A stretch of 64,000 bases of DNA. Source: SAR92 bacterium BACL16 MAG-120619-bin48 (GTDB taxonomy: Bacteria > Pseudomonadota > Gammaproteobacteria > Pseudomonadales > Porticoccaceae). Position numbers and translations under genes: made by a program. Below are positions 16,338-25,784 of this stretch, in pieces (the first letter of the stretch is position 1; every line of letters begins with the position of its first letter). The stretch covers positions 26,001-90,000 of the forward strand of contig LIDE01000015.1 of NCBI GenBank assembly GCA_001438605.1. Reading direction: 5' to 3'. The notes beneath the pieces were generated by a model. The model was given only the letters and a program-made list of their open reading frames with translations. It was not told where the DNA came from and searched no databases.

Positions 16338-17870
16338 ATGCACGAAATTCTTAAAGAACTTGAAGAAAAAAGACAGTTAGCGCGTCTCGGCGGTGGGCAA
16401 AAACGCATTGATGCCCAGCATGCGAAAGGCAAGCTGACTGCCCGCGAACGACTTGAGCTGCTGCTTGATAACAACAGTTTTGAAGAGTGGGACATGTTTG
16501 TCGAGCACCGCTGCAGCGACTTTGATATGGACCAACAGCATGTGCCTGGCGACGGTGTGATTATTGGTTATGGCACGATTAACGGCCGATTGGTATTTGT
16601 CTTTAGTCAAGATTTTACGGTTTTTGGCGGTTCATTATCGGAAGCCCATGCGGAAAAAATCTGCAAATTAATGGATCAGGCGATGAAAGTAGGTGCGCCA
16701 GTGATCGGCCTCAACGACTCCGGTGGTGCTCGTATACAAGAGGGCGTCGCCTCACTGGGCGGCTATGCTGAAGTGTTCCAGCGCAATGTGATGGCTTCCG
16801 GTGTTATTCCGCAGATATCAATGGTGATGGGTCCCTGCGCCGGCGGTGCAGTCTATTCTCCGGCGATCACAGACTTTATTTTTATGGTTCAAGACAGCTC
16901 TTACATGTTTGTCACCGGCCCCGACGTGGTGAAAACAGTGACTCACGAGAACGTCACCGCCGAGCAGCTCGGTGGGGCGCTGACCCACTCAAGCAAATCT
17001 GGCGTGGCCGATCTGGCGTTTGAGAATGACGTTGATGCGCTGGCGAAGGTGCGTCACTTTTTCAATTATCTGCCGGCCAATAACCGTGAAAAACCTCCGG
17101 TATGGCCAACGGAAGATCCCGCTGATCGCATTGAAATGTCTCTGGATACGATTATCCCCAACGACCCCAACAAACCCTACGACATGAAAGAAGTCATTCT
17201 TAAAGTTGCTGATGAAGGGGCATTTTTTGAGACTCAGGTAAATTACGCGAAGAATATTATTACTGGGTTTATCCGCATCGAGGGTTCCACCGTCGGCGTG
17301 GTTGCCAACCAGCCCATGGTACTCGCCGGTTGTCTGGATATTGATGCGTCGAAGAAAGCTGCGCGTTTTATTCGTTTTTGCGATGCCTTCAATATCCCCG
17401 TTTTAACCTTTGTGGATGTCCCCGGCTTTATGCCCGGCACCAGTCAGGAATACGGAGGCATTATCAAACATGGTGCCAAACTTCTGTACGCCTACGCCGA
17501 ATGCACCGTGCCGAAAGTGACTGTGATTACCCGCAAAGCCTACGGTGGTGCCTACGATGTGATGTCATCCAAGCATCTGCGCGGCGATGTCAATCTTGCC
17601 TGGCCAACGGCAGAGATCGCCGTGATGGGGCCGAAAGGCGCAGTGGAGATTATCTTCCGCAGTGATATTGGTGATGCGGCAAAGATCGCCGCGCGCACCG
17701 AAGAGTATCGCAAGAAATTTGCCAACCCCTTTATTGCCGGAAAGCGTGGTTATATTGACGATGTCATTATGCCCCACAGCACCCGCAAGCGCGTGGCTCG
17801 ATCACTGGCGATGTTGCGCACAAAAAGTGTGGAAAATCCTTGGCGTAAACACGGCAACATTCCTCTTTAG
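16338..17870 (+). CDS. pccB: Propionyl-CoA carboxylase, beta subunit (carboxyltransferase)
   Basis: A 510-residue carboxyltransferase that moves the carboxyl group from biotin to propionyl-CoA. Both crotonase-like halves are present. N-half blocks include [13 protein letters not shown] and [11 protein letters not shown]; the C-half has [22 protein letters not shown] and [17 protein letters not shown]. The Asp in that last block is the residue that favours propionyl-CoA over acetyl-CoA in characterised enzymes. AAGGA lies before ATG 16338. It is 27 bases behind the mutase and 38 ahead of the biotin-bearing subunit, so the three form one pathway operon. Confidence 0.95.
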   Translation: MHEILKELEEKRQLARLGGGQKRIDAQHAKGKLTARERLELLLDNNSFEEWDMFVEHRCSDFDMDQQHVPGDGVIIGYGTINGRLVFVFSQDFTVFGGSLSEAHAEKICKLMDQAMKVGAPVIGLNDSGGARIQEGVASLGGYAEVFQRNVMASGVIPQISMVMGPCAGGAVYSPAITDFIFMVQDSSYMFVTGPDVVKTVTHENVTAEQLGGALTHSSKSGVADLAFENDVDALAKVRHFFNYLPANNREKPPVWPTEDPADRIEMSLDTIIPNDPNKPYDMKEVILKVADEGAFFETQVNYAKNIITGFIRIEGSTVGVVANQPMVLAGCLDIDASKKAARFIRFCDAFNIPVLTFVDVPGFMPGTSQEYGGIIKHGAKLLYAYAECTVPKVTVITRKAYGGAYDVMSSKHLRGDVNLAWPTAEIAVMGPKGAVEIIFRSDIGDAAKIAARTEEYRKKFANPFIAGKRGYIDDVIMPHSTRKRVARSLAMLRTKSVENPWRKHGNIPL

Positions 17871-17908
17871 AAAAAAAATAGACGAAAAATTTTACGGACA
17901 ATATCGCT

Positions 17909-19903
17909 ATGTTGAAAAAAATTCTTGTGGCCAACCGCGGTGAGATCGCCTGCCGTGTTTTTGCCACCGCAAAAAAAATGGGCATCGCCACCGTTGCTGT
18001 CTACTCCGACGCCGATCGCGATGCACTGCATGTGCAGATGGCCGATGAAGCTGTCTATATAGGTCCAGCGGCTTCCAGCGCCAGCTATCTGGTGATCGAT
18101 AAAATTATCCAAGCCTGCCTCGATAGCGGCGCCGATGCCGTCCATCCGGGCTACGGTTTTCTCTCCGAAAACAGCCAGTTCCGCGATGCGCTCGACCGTG
18201 CCGGGATCACTTTTATTGGCCCGGGCAAAAAAGCGATTGAATCGATGGGTGACAAGATCACCTCAAAATTAATTGCTGAAAAAGCTGGCGTCAACACCAT
18301 TCCAGGTTATACCGATGTTGTGCGCGATGCCGATCACGCCGTTGAAATCAGTGCCGGTATTGGCTATCCGGTGATGCTGAAAGCTTCTGCCGGTGGCGGT
18401 GGTAAAGGTATGCGCGTGGCGATGAATGAAGAGGAGTGTCGAGATGGTTTTGAGCGCGCCACCAACGAGGCGCGTTCGAGTTTTGGCGATACGCGTATCT
18501 TTATTGAAAAGTATATCCAGCAGCCTCGCCATATTGAAATTCAAGTGATGGCCGACAGTCACGGCAATGTCATCTACCTTGGCGAGCGCGAGTGCTCGAT
18601 TCAGCGCCGCCACCAAAAGGTGATTGAGGAGGCGCCGTCACCCTTCTTGGACGAGACTACCCGTCGGTTGATGGGCGAGCAGAGTTGTGCGCTGGCGCGC
18701 GCGGTTGACTATCAGTCTGCCGGTACCGTTGAGTTTATTGCCGATGCGGATATGAACTTTTATTTCTTAGAGATGAATACGCGCCTGCAAGTGGAGCACC
18801 CCGTCACCGAGTTGGTGACAGGTCAAGATTTGGTCGAACTGATGATTCGAGTTGCCGCGGGCGAAAAACTGCCGCTGTCGCAAGAGGACGTCACCTTGAC
18901 CGGTTGGGCGATGGAGTCTCGGGTATACGCTGAAGATCCATTCCGCAATTTTATGCCATCGACTGGACGTCTGGTGCGTTATGCCGAGCCTCAGGGTGAA
19001 GGTGTGCGCGTCGATAGTGGCGTCTATGAGGGCGGCGAAGTGTCGATGTTTTACGATCCTATGATCGCCAAATTAATTACCTACGGCGACAACCGACTGC
19101 AAGCGATTGACCGCATGGTTGACGCGCTGGATCACTATTACATTCGCGGCGTGAACCACAATATTAGCTTTCTTAATGCGCTGATGGTGCATCCACGTTT
19201 TGTTGATGGCCGCTTGACCACTAACTTTATTGCCGACGAGTTCCCCGAGGGCTTTAACGCCGATCTTGTTGTTCAAGATGACCCTGCGGTGGCCTTAGTT
19301 GTGGTGGGTGCTGTTCATCAATTGTACGAAGAGCGCGCCAGTTTGCTGTCCAATCAGCTGGAGGGGCATGAACATGTTGCGGCCACTGAGTGGGTTGTCG
19401 TGGTGGGCGAACATCAATCCGCGGTCAGTGTAGAGCTTACTGACAGTGGTTATTTGGTCAGCCTTGACCACCCGAGCGGTTCGTCTGACTACCAGGTTGA
19501 AACTGATTGGTGTCTCGGAGAGCCTCTGTTTGAGGCAACGATCAACGGCAAATCGGTCTGCGTGCAAGTCGAGACAACCCAAGCGGGTTATCGACTGTTC
19601 TACCGCGGCGCAGAGATTAATGCCCGTGTGCTCTCACCTCGCGCGGCCAAACTCGTGGCCCATATGCTGATTAAAGAGCCGGCGGATATGTCGAAATTTT
19701 TACTTTCGCCAATGCCTGGGCTATTGGTCAAACTGGCCGTTGCCGTGGGACAGGAAGTAAAAGAGGGCGAAGAGCTTGCGGTTGTCGAGGCGATGAAAAT
19801 GGAGAATAGCCTGCGCGCTACCCAAGATGGTATTGTTGCAAGCATCTCGGCGGTCGAGGGCAAAAGCCTCATGGTGGACGAGGTGATTCTCGAATTCGAA
19901 TAA
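17909..19903 (+). CDS. pccA: Propionyl-CoA carboxylase, alpha subunit (biotin carboxylase + BCCP)
   Basis: A 664-residue chain. The biotin carboxylase domain (1-450) shows ANRGEIACRVF, the ATP-grasp glycine loop KASAGGGGKGMR, and EMNTRLQVEHPVTE. A middle region (about 450-590) links to the C-terminal biotinyl domain, with biotinylated Lys in VEAMKMENSL. Length equals typical PccA/MccA chains. It carboxylates biotin with bicarbonate and ATP, and works with PccB. The ATG has only a weak upstream CGGA. Given the mutase and PccB neighbours, propionyl-CoA is the likely substrate rather than methylcrotonyl- or geranyl-CoA. Confidence 0.95.
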   Translation: MLKKILVANRGEIACRVFATAKKMGIATVAVYSDADRDALHVQMADEAVYIGPAASSASYLVIDKIIQACLDSGADAVHPGYGFLSENSQFRDALDRAGITFIGPGKKAIESMGDKITSKLIAEKAGVNTIPGYTDVVRDADHAVEISAGIGYPVMLKASAGGGGKGMRVAMNEEECRDGFERATNEARSSFGDTRIFIEKYIQQPRHIEIQVMADSHGNVIYLGERECSIQRRHQKVIEEAPSPFLDETTRRLMGEQSCALARAVDYQSAGTVEFIADADMNFYFLEMNTRLQVEHPVTELVTGQDLVELMIRVAAGEKLPLSQEDVTLTGWAMESRVYAEDPFRNFMPSTGRLVRYAEPQGEGVRVDSGVYEGGEVSMFYDPMIAKLITYGDNRLQAIDRMVDALDHYYIRGVNHNISFLNALMVHPRFVDGRLTTNFIADEFPEGFNADLVVQDDPAVALVVVGAVHQLYEERASLLSNQLEGHEHVAATEWVVVVGEHQSAVSVELTDSGYLVSLDHPSGSSDYQVETDWCLGEPLFEATINGKSVCVQVETTQAGYRLFYRGAEINARVLSPRAAKLVAHMLIKEPADMSKFLLSPMPGLLVKLAVAVGQEVKEGEELAVVEAMKMENSLRATQDGIVASISAVEGKSLMVDEVILEFE

Positions 19904-19991
19904 GGAGCGGACTTGGCTAGCAACAGAGTTCGCCTCGATTGCGCATTCTCGTCGTGCCAAGATTCAAACAGCGTTTACTCAGGAGAGTTAG

Positions 19992-20975
19992 TTGACAGAC
20001 AGCAATGAAAGCCTCGCTGCGGCGATCAAAGCCGGCGACCGCCGCGCGTTAGCCAAAGGGATAACCTTGGTTGAATCGACGCGCAGCGATCATCGGCAGC
20101 AGGCCGCTGAGCTGCTGGAAACATTGATGCCGGCCACAGGCAATTCTATCCGTATTGGTATATCCGGTGTGCCCGGGGTGGGTAAGTCCACATTTATTGA
20201 AGCGTTCGGTAATCTGCTGCTTGAACGCGGCCACCGTGTTGCCGTCTTGGCCGTAGACCCCACCTCTGCAGTGACGGGCGGCTCTATCCTCGGCGACAAA
20301 ACTCGTATGGAAACCCTCGCCTTCGCCAAAAATGCCTTTGTGCGCCCATCGCCCGCCGGTAAAACCTTGGGTGGTGTGACGCGACGCACCCGCGAGTCGC
20401 TGCTACTCTGCGAAGCTGCTGGATTTGATGTAATTCTTGTCGAGACCGTTGGCGTTGGTCAGTCCGAAACCGCCGTCGCCGATATGACTGATATGTTTGT
20501 TTTGCTGTTATTGCCCGCCGGTGGCGACGAACTGCAAGGCATAAAGCGCGGCATTATGGAGTTGGCCGACTTAGTGCTGGTCAACAAGGCTGATGGTGAG
20601 CAGACCAATAGCGCCAATCAGACCATGGCCGACTATCGCTCAGCGCTGCATTTTATGAAATCGCGGTTTGCCAGCTGGCAGCCTCAGGTACTGGCCTGTT
20701 CGTCGTTGAAAAATAGTGGCATTGCTGAAGTGTGGCAGGAAGTTGAGTCTTTTCGCAGTACAACGACTGCGAGCGGCGAGTTGCAGCAACATCGAGCGCA
20801 GCAAGCGCGCTCTTGGATGTGGAGTGAGACGGCAGAAGCCCTAGTAGCCGATTTAAAAAATCACCCCGCGGTTAAGTCCTTGGTCCCAGAGCTAGAGCAG
20901 GCTGTGCTGCGTGGGGAATTGCCTCCTACGCTTGCTGCTCAGCGTTTAATAGAACACTATAAAGCGTCTGATTGA
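19992..20975 (+). CDS. meaB: Methylmalonyl-CoA mutase-associated GTPase MeaB
   Basis: A 327-residue G3E-family GTPase that loads and protects the cobalamin of methylmalonyl-CoA mutase. The P-loop is [13 protein letters not shown] (about residue 52-64), followed by [15 protein letters not shown] and NKAD. It starts at a TTG: AGGAG lies seven bases before it and gives the family-typical N-terminus, while the next ATG is much weaker. It is 88 bases after pccA, with a slightly different spacing from the rest of the operon, and likely cotranscribed. Its presence supports a functional B12-dependent mutase here. Confidence 0.95.
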   Translation: MTDSNESLAAAIKAGDRRALAKGITLVESTRSDHRQQAAELLETLMPATGNSIRIGISGVPGVGKSTFIEAFGNLLLERGHRVAVLAVDPTSAVTGGSILGDKTRMETLAFAKNAFVRPSPAGKTLGGVTRRTRESLLLCEAAGFDVILVETVGVGQSETAVADMTDMFVLLLLPAGGDELQGIKRGIMELADLVLVNKADGEQTNSANQTMADYRSALHFMKSRFASWQPQVLACSSLKNSGIAEVWQEVESFRSTTTASGELQQHRAQQARSWMWSETAEALVADLKNHPAVKSLVPELEQAVLRGELPPTLAAQRLIEHYKASD

Positions 20976-20994
20976 TGTCTGAGATCTGTTCTTT

Positions 20995-21013
20995 CTAGGC
21001 TTTTTCGGCCTAG
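20995..21013. terminator. Small hairpin between meaB and the Nramp-like gene
   Basis: CTAGGC (20995-21000) pairs with GCCTAG (21008-21013) over a TTTTTCG loop. There is no U-run after it, so it may be a weak terminator, a pause or an mRNA-stability element rather than a full stop. Confidence 0.3.
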
Positions 21014-21059
21014 GGCGGACGATTGAGATGAATTCAAGAACGCACCAAGGCAGTCGACC

Positions 21060-22259
21060 ATGATAAAAAAATTCGGCCCCGGCCTACTTGTAACGGCGGC
21101 TTTTATTGGCCCTGGCAGTATCGCAACGGCGAGTGCGGCCGGAGCCAATTTCGGTTTTGTTCTTCTCTGGGCACTGTTATTTTCCCTAATTGCCACGATA
21201 GTCCTGCAAGAAATGGCCGCTCGCCTTGGATTGGTGTCGGGGGAGGGATTGTCTCAGGCACTGCGCACCACCTTTAAAAACCCACTGTTGAGTCGACTTG
21301 CCGTCATTCTCGTAGTGGCAGCCATAGGGGTTGGCAACGCCGCTTACGAGGCGGGCAACATTTCCGGCGCGTCGCTGGGGCTGCAATCACTTACCTCTTT
21401 TCCTGTGTGGCTTTGCGCGCTGCTGATCGGTGGTCTTGGTGCTCTGTTGCTCGGCACCGGGGCCTATAAATGGCTTGAGCCTGTGTTGATTTTCCTTGTC
21501 TTGGCGATGAGCGCGGTGTTTGTTTTGACCATGCTGCTGATCGATATCAACCTTGCCGATCTTTTTCGCGGCATGCTGACGCCGTCTATACCCACTGGTT
21601 CAGCGATGACGGTGATCGCGCTGATTGGCACCACGGTTGTACCCTACAATTTATTTTTACACGCTAATTTAGTGCAGGAAAAATGGCGCGGTGTTGCCAC
21701 GGGGCAAGCCCTTCGTGAGTCGCGGGTGGACACTGTTTTATCGATCGGCTTGGGTGGACTCATAACCCTCGCCGTGATGAGTACCTCTGCCGTCGCTTTT
21801 TTTCAGACAGGCGCGGTCTTCTCTGCGGCCTCGTTGGCGACGCAACTTGAGCCTGTGCTGGGGCGCGCGGCCAATGGATTTTTTGCCTTTGGACTATTGG
21901 CCGCAGGGTTGACTAGTGCCATTACCGCACCACTCGCCGCTGCCTATGCCGTCACGGGTGCAATGGGTTGGCCATCGACTCTCTCAGATCGGCGTTTTCG
22001 CGCGATTGCCATGCTCGTGTTGGTGATTGGCACTGTGTTTGCGGCGCTTGGCAGCAAGCCGATTGCGGCCATTCTTTTTGCGCAAGCGGCCAATGGGCTG
22101 CTGTTGCCGGTGACCGCTATTTTCTTGCTGATTATTATGAATCGGGCAGATCTGCTGGGTGCCTATCGCAACCGCATGGCAACGAATGTGGTGGGCGCAG
22201 CGGTGGTCTTTGTGGTGACAGGATTGGGGCTGTTCAATATAGCTCGGTTGTTTTTGTGA
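21060..22259 (+). CDS. Nramp-like transporter with non-canonical metal site
   Basis: A 399-residue inner-membrane protein with about 11 hydrophobic helices and the Nramp fold. TM1 reads GPGLLVTAAFIGPGSIATAS where canonical Nramps have MDPGNWATD, so the metal-binding Asp and Asn are Gly and Ser. TM6 reads GTTVVPYNLFLHANL where canonical members have MPHN, so the Met ligand is Val and His is Tyr. The fold and LHxNLVQ block are kept. Manganese or iron transport is therefore doubtful, and the substrate may be another cation or a solute. It lies 84 bases behind meaB in the same direction; whether it belongs to the operon is open. Confidence 0.85.
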   Translation: MIKKFGPGLLVTAAFIGPGSIATASAAGANFGFVLLWALLFSLIATIVLQEMAARLGLVSGEGLSQALRTTFKNPLLSRLAVILVVAAIGVGNAAYEAGNISGASLGLQSLTSFPVWLCALLIGGLGALLLGTGAYKWLEPVLIFLVLAMSAVFVLTMLLIDINLADLFRGMLTPSIPTGSAMTVIALIGTTVVPYNLFLHANLVQEKWRGVATGQALRESRVDTVLSIGLGGLITLAVMSTSAVAFFQTGAVFSAASLATQLEPVLGRAANGFFAFGLLAAGLTSAITAPLAAAYAVTGAMGWPSTLSDRRFRAIAMLVLVIGTVFAALGSKPIAAILFAQAANGLLLPVTAIFLLIIMNRADLLGAYRNRMATNVVGAAVVFVVTGLGLFNIARLFL

Positions 22260-22292
22260 TCTTAACCCGTGTTTCTCTAGTGGGGTAAAAAC

Positions 22293-22320
22293 AAAAAAGC
22301 GGCCTGTGGGCCGCTTTTTT
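22293..22320. terminator. Bidirectional Rho-independent terminator
   Basis: AAAAAAGCGGCC (22293-22304), loop TGTG, GGCCGCTTTTTT (22309-22320). A perfect 12-bp stem flanked by A and T runs on both sides. It serves the Nramp-like gene on the plus strand and nrdJb on the minus strand. Confidence 0.92.
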
Positions 22321-22362
22321 ATACTCAATTACTGCTCTGCGCTGTTTATGACCTTGCGCTTT

Positions 22363-23055
22363 TTAACCACACTTGGAATCGCCGCAGTTAAGACAGGTCA
22401 TGCAGCCATCCATTAAAATGGTGGCTTTAACACTGCATTTTTTACACAGCTCAGCGGTGGGAGGGAAGTCGCTGGCTTCAGCTGGCGCGGCGGCAGCGCT
22501 TTCAAATTCAGCGCGCTTTTCGTCCATAATTTTTTGCTGGTGCGCCGGTATTTCCGATTTTTTCAGCAGGCCGATTTTTTGCAAATGATCTTCGATGGCC
22601 CAGCCAATTTCGGCAACCAGTGACGGCATGAATTTACCGCCGGGCTTGAAGTAACCACCCTGTGGATCAAAAACCGCCTTAAGCTCTTCGACCAAGAATG
22701 TGCAGTCGCCACCTTTGCGGAATACTGCCGAGAGAACACGGGTAAGGGCGACGATCCATTGAAAGTGATCCATATTCTTGGAATTGATAAACACTTCAAA
22801 AGGACGGCGCAGTTCGTGGTCAGTGCCTTCGTTCAACACAATGTCGTTGATCGTTAGATACAGCGCATGATCAGACATGGGAGTCTTGATTTTATAGGTG
22901 CTGCCAGCCAGTGCTTCAGGGCGCGATACTTTCTCGTGCATCTGAATAATATTGCTCTCGGCTTCCTTTGCAGCGACACCGGCCGCTGCTTCTTTGGCTT
23001 GTTCTTGGGTGGTTACTTTGTAACCGACAATTTTCTTTTCAATTCTTTTGTTCAT
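22363..23055 (-). CDS. nrdJb: Class II ribonucleotide reductase, NrdJb subunit
   Basis: A 230-residue second chain of a split B12-dependent ribonucleotide reductase, as known in Pseudomonas aeruginosa, where both chains are needed for activity. The N-half holds the block TYKIKTPMSDHALYLTIND and RPFEVFINSKNMDHFQW. The C-terminus carries a four-Cys zinc-ribbon-like tail (CKKCS, then CMTCLNCGDSKCG), likely used for reduction by thioredoxin. GAGGA precedes ATG 23055. It is 39 bases behind nrdJa in the same direction and ends at a bidirectional terminator. The break between the two chains is at the usual family position, so it is not a frameshift. Confidence 0.95.
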   Translation of the reverse strand: MNKRIEKKIVGYKVTTQEQAKEAAAGVAAKEAESNIIQMHEKVSRPEALAGSTYKIKTPMSDHALYLTINDIVLNEGTDHELRRPFEVFINSKNMDHFQWIVALTRVLSAVFRKGGDCTFLVEELKAVFDPQGGYFKPGGKFMPSLVAEIGWAIEDHLQKIGLLKKSEIPAHQQKIMDEKRAEFESAAAAPAEASDFPPTAELCKKCSVKATILMDGCMTCLNCGDSKCG

Positions 23056-23094
23056 TATTTTTCCTCACAGGTTCTACGGGCTATATTGGGTTGA

Positions 23095-25248
23095 TCAGAA
23101 TTTACCGTAGTAACCTTCTTTCAGTGCATCAAACAAGTTGGCAGCGGTGTGGGTTTCGCCATCGTACTCAACTTCTTCATTGCCTTTAAACTCAACAGTG
23201 GAACCATCTTCCAGCGTGAAGCTGTAAGTGGTGTTTTCTAAATCGCTCTCTTTCACCAAGACGCCTTGGAAGGCCTCTGGGTTAAAGCGGAATGTGGTAC
23301 AGCCTTTGAGGCCTTTTTCCGCGGCGTAAAGATAGATGTCTTTAAAGTCTTCATAATCGCAGTCAGTGGGGACGTTGATTGTTTTAGAGATAGATGAATC
23401 AACCCACTTTTGCGCAGCCGCTTGAATATCAACGTGGGCTTTCGGTGGAATATTTTCCGAGCTGACGAAATACGCTGGCAGCGCTTCATCGGCCGCTTGG
23501 CTGAAAGGCATCGCCTTGGGATTCACCAAGGTGCGGTAGGCGAGCAATTCGTAGGAGAAGACATCAACTTTCTCTTTGGATTTCTTACCTTCGCGAATTA
23601 CGTTGCGCGAGTAGTGGTGAGCAAAACTTGGCTCGATACCGTTACTGACGTTGTTGGCCAGTGACAGCGAAATGGTTCCCGTTGGCGCGATTGACGAGTG
23701 GTGGCTGAAACGGCAGCCCTCGGCGATAACACTGTCGATCACATCTGGCGCGACTTTGGCGATATTTTGCATGTACTTGCTGTACTTGCCGAGCAACACT
23801 TTACCCTTGATGCTGTCGCCTACTTTGATACCATCTTTGGCTAATTCTGGGCGCTTGAAAAGCATCGCTGCAGTGACTTCAAAGTCGTCTTCCATGATGG
23901 GTGCTGGACCTTTTTCACGCGCTAACTCGACACCCGCTTTCAGACCGGCAACCGCCATGTCCCGTGCCACACGCTCGGTGAACTCAAGCGACTCTTTGTC
24001 GCCGTAGGTCATGCGCAACATAGTGATGGTTGAACCGAGTCCAAGGAAGCCCATACCGTGGCGGCGCTTGTACTCAATCTCTTTGCGTTGGCCTTCCAGC
24101 GGCAGACCATTGATTTCTACCACGTTGTCGAGCATGCGAGTGAACACGGCGACCACTTCGGCGTACTCGTCCCAGTCAAAGAACGCATCGGCGGTGAACG
24201 GGTTGCGGACAAACTTGGTCAGGTTGACGGAACCGAGCAGACAGCTGCCATAGGGGGGCAGTGGCTGTTCGCCGCAGGGGTTGGTGGCGCGAATGTCTTC
24301 ACAGAACCAGTTGTTGTTATTTTTGTTCACCTGATCGATAAGAATAAAGCCCGGCTCTGCATAGTCGTAGGTAGACGACATGATTGCATTCCACAACTTT
24401 TGCGCGCGAATGGTTTCATAGATGCGGCAGGCGACGAGGCCGTCGCTGTTGGTGATATAGCCATCAGTGGTTGGGAAGTGTTTCCACACCACCTTGTCGC
24501 TTTTCAGGTCAATGCCGCCCTCTTTCTCTTTGGCGCTGATAGGGAAGGTCAGATCCCAATTGCCATCGGCACGCACGGCTTCAATAAATTCTTCGGTGAT
24601 CAGCAGCGACAGATTGAATTGACGCAGACGACCGTCTTCGCGCTTGGCGCGGACAAAGTCAAATACGTCTGGGTGGCTGACATCAAAGGTCGCCATCTGA
24701 GCGCCGCGTCGACCGCCCGCTGAGGACACGGTGAAACACATCTTGTCATAGATATCCATAAAGGACAGCGGACCTGAGGTGTAGGCGCCAGCGCCAGAAA
24801 CGTAGGCACCTTTGGGGCGCAATGTAGAGAATTCGTAACCGATACCGCAACCAGCCTTCAAGGTGAGACCGGCTTCGAGGTTGCGCTCGAGAATACCCTG
24901 CATTGAGTCCGGGACGATACCTGACACGGTGCAGTTAATTGTTGATGTCGCTGGCTTGTAGGCCTGCGCACCCGCATTGGAGATAATGCGTCCGGCGGGA
25001 ATTGCGCCGTGCTTTAATGCCCATAAGAAACGGGCCTGCCATTCTTCGCGCTTGCCTTCGTCTTCAACGTCGGACAGTGCTTTAGCGACACGAGCATAGG
25101 TTGCGTTGATGTCGGCATCAACGGGTTGCTCTTGCTTGTCTTTTAGACGGTACTTTTTATCCCAGATATCCAAAGAGGCATCTTGCATAACAATTTCGGG
25201 CGTTTTGGCAACGGCTTTAACCGTTTTTAATTTGGGTGCACTGCTCAT
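23095..25248 (-). CDS. nrdJa: Class II adenosylcobalamin-dependent ribonucleotide reductase, NrdJa
   Basis: A 717-residue catalytic chain that makes deoxyribonucleotides with adenosylcobalamin as radical source, so it works with or without oxygen. Active-site blocks include INCTVSGIVPDSM (reducing Cys), ATNPCGEQPLPPYGSC (catalytic Asn, thiyl Cys, Glu) and a GRIISNAGAQA block upstream. The SHHSSIAPTGTISL loop binds phosphate. AAGG lies before ATG 25248. It is the first gene of the pair with nrdJb. A NrdR-box pair and a DnaA box lie upstream, so expression is probably tied to dNTP level and replication. Confidence 0.96.
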   Translation of the reverse strand: MSSAPKLKTVKAVAKTPEIVMQDASLDIWDKKYRLKDKQEQPVDADINATYARVAKALSDVEDEGKREEWQARFLWALKHGAIPAGRIISNAGAQAYKPATSTINCTVSGIVPDSMQGILERNLEAGLTLKAGCGIGYEFSTLRPKGAYVSGAGAYTSGPLSFMDIYDKMCFTVSSAGGRRGAQMATFDVSHPDVFDFVRAKREDGRLRQFNLSLLITEEFIEAVRADGNWDLTFPISAKEKEGGIDLKSDKVVWKHFPTTDGYITNSDGLVACRIYETIRAQKLWNAIMSSTYDYAEPGFILIDQVNKNNNNWFCEDIRATNPCGEQPLPPYGSCLLGSVNLTKFVRNPFTADAFFDWDEYAEVVAVFTRMLDNVVEINGLPLEGQRKEIEYKRRHGMGFLGLGSTITMLRMTYGDKESLEFTERVARDMAVAGLKAGVELAREKGPAPIMEDDFEVTAAMLFKRPELAKDGIKVGDSIKGKVLLGKYSKYMQNIAKVAPDVIDSVIAEGCRFSHHSSIAPTGTISLSLANNVSNGIEPSFAHHYSRNVIREGKKSKEKVDVFSYELLAYRTLVNPKAMPFSQAADEALPAYFVSSENIPPKAHVDIQAAAQKWVDSSISKTINVPTDCDYEDFKDIYLYAAEKGLKGCTTFRFNPEAFQGVLVKESDLENTTYSFTLEDGSTVEFKGNEEVEYDGETHTAANLFDALKEGYYGKF

Positions 25249-25388
25249 TTACTGACCTTTTCCGTAGTGTGATAATGATTCATTTGCCTAGATTAATGGG
25301 TTTTCTCATTTGAGATGGCTGTCTGTCTACCGCAATCAGGCTCGGTTTTATAATTTTTATGGTGCTTTCATGTTTCGATGTGTTCGAG

Positions 25389-25416
25389 ATTTTATACTAC
25401 ATGCTGTGTCTTGCAA
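25389..25416 (-). promoter_or_regulatory. Candidate nrdJ promoter
   Basis: On the minus strand TTGCAA (25411-25416), 16-base spacer, TAAAAT (25389-25394). It lies about 140 bases before the nrdJa ATG, leaving a long leader without a recognised riboswitch. One NrdR box sits inside the spacer, which would fit repression by blocking polymerase. Confidence 0.45.
25394..25409. promoter_or_regulatory. NrdR box 1
   Basis: ATACTACATGCTGTGT matches the palindromic NrdR-box consensus ACACTATATATAGTGT (W allowed at the variable A/T sites) at about 12 of 16 positions. It starts 32 bases from box 2, three helical turns, the spacing at which NrdR pairs are normally found. Confidence 0.75.
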
Positions 25417-25425
25417 GCACTAAAA

Positions 25426-25441
25426 TAACTAGATGTAGTGT
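25426..25441. promoter_or_regulatory. NrdR box 2
   Basis: TAACTAGATGTAGTGT matches the NrdR consensus at about 12 of 16 positions, including the strongly conserved TAGTGT half. With box 1 it forms the usual tandem pair upstream of a ribonucleotide reductase operon. The regulator NrdR represses when dATP is high. Confidence 0.78.
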
Positions 25442-25488
25442 TTTTGTGCGTAAGACGGATTTTGCCGATGTATAAGCTATTGAAAACA

Positions 25489-25497
25489 TGTGGATAA
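25489..25497. promoter_or_regulatory. Perfect DnaA box upstream of nrdJ
   Basis: TGTGGATAA is the complement of TTATCCACA, the strongest DnaA 9-mer. It is 48 bases upstream of NrdR box 2 relative to nrdJa. In E. coli the nrdAB promoter also carries DnaA boxes. The flank 25498-25784 holds no gene, repeat or clear hairpin that I can support. Confidence 0.6.
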
Positions 25498-25784
25498 AAC
25501 CGCGTGTTCCGCGGGGTTTGGGCGCTCTGCGCAAAAGCTGACTGCAGACAGAAAACCGGTCACAAGACTAGTGCGTATAACGCCATTACAAGCGGCGACT
25601 GAGAGAGTAGGGGCGACATCGGCGTTGTGCCATTTCGGTGAGTTGGCTAAACTACGTCCCCTTGATATACGGCCCTCGTGAACATTAGCCCGCTGCAGGT
25701 TCATGGTCTAAAGTGAAGGGTCTCCTTAACACTGTTTTAGCACTATTTCATTTCAGCAGTACCCACATTCAACTGAGGTTTTAC

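Noticed and set aside
24058-24723. 221-residue plus-strand ORF opposite nrdJa
   Set aside because: Antisense to a conserved catalytic region of NrdJa; no independent support.
25498-25784. Possible trp leader peptide or attenuator before trpB
   Set aside because: No short ORF with consecutive Trp codons and no terminator/antiterminator pair could be seen.
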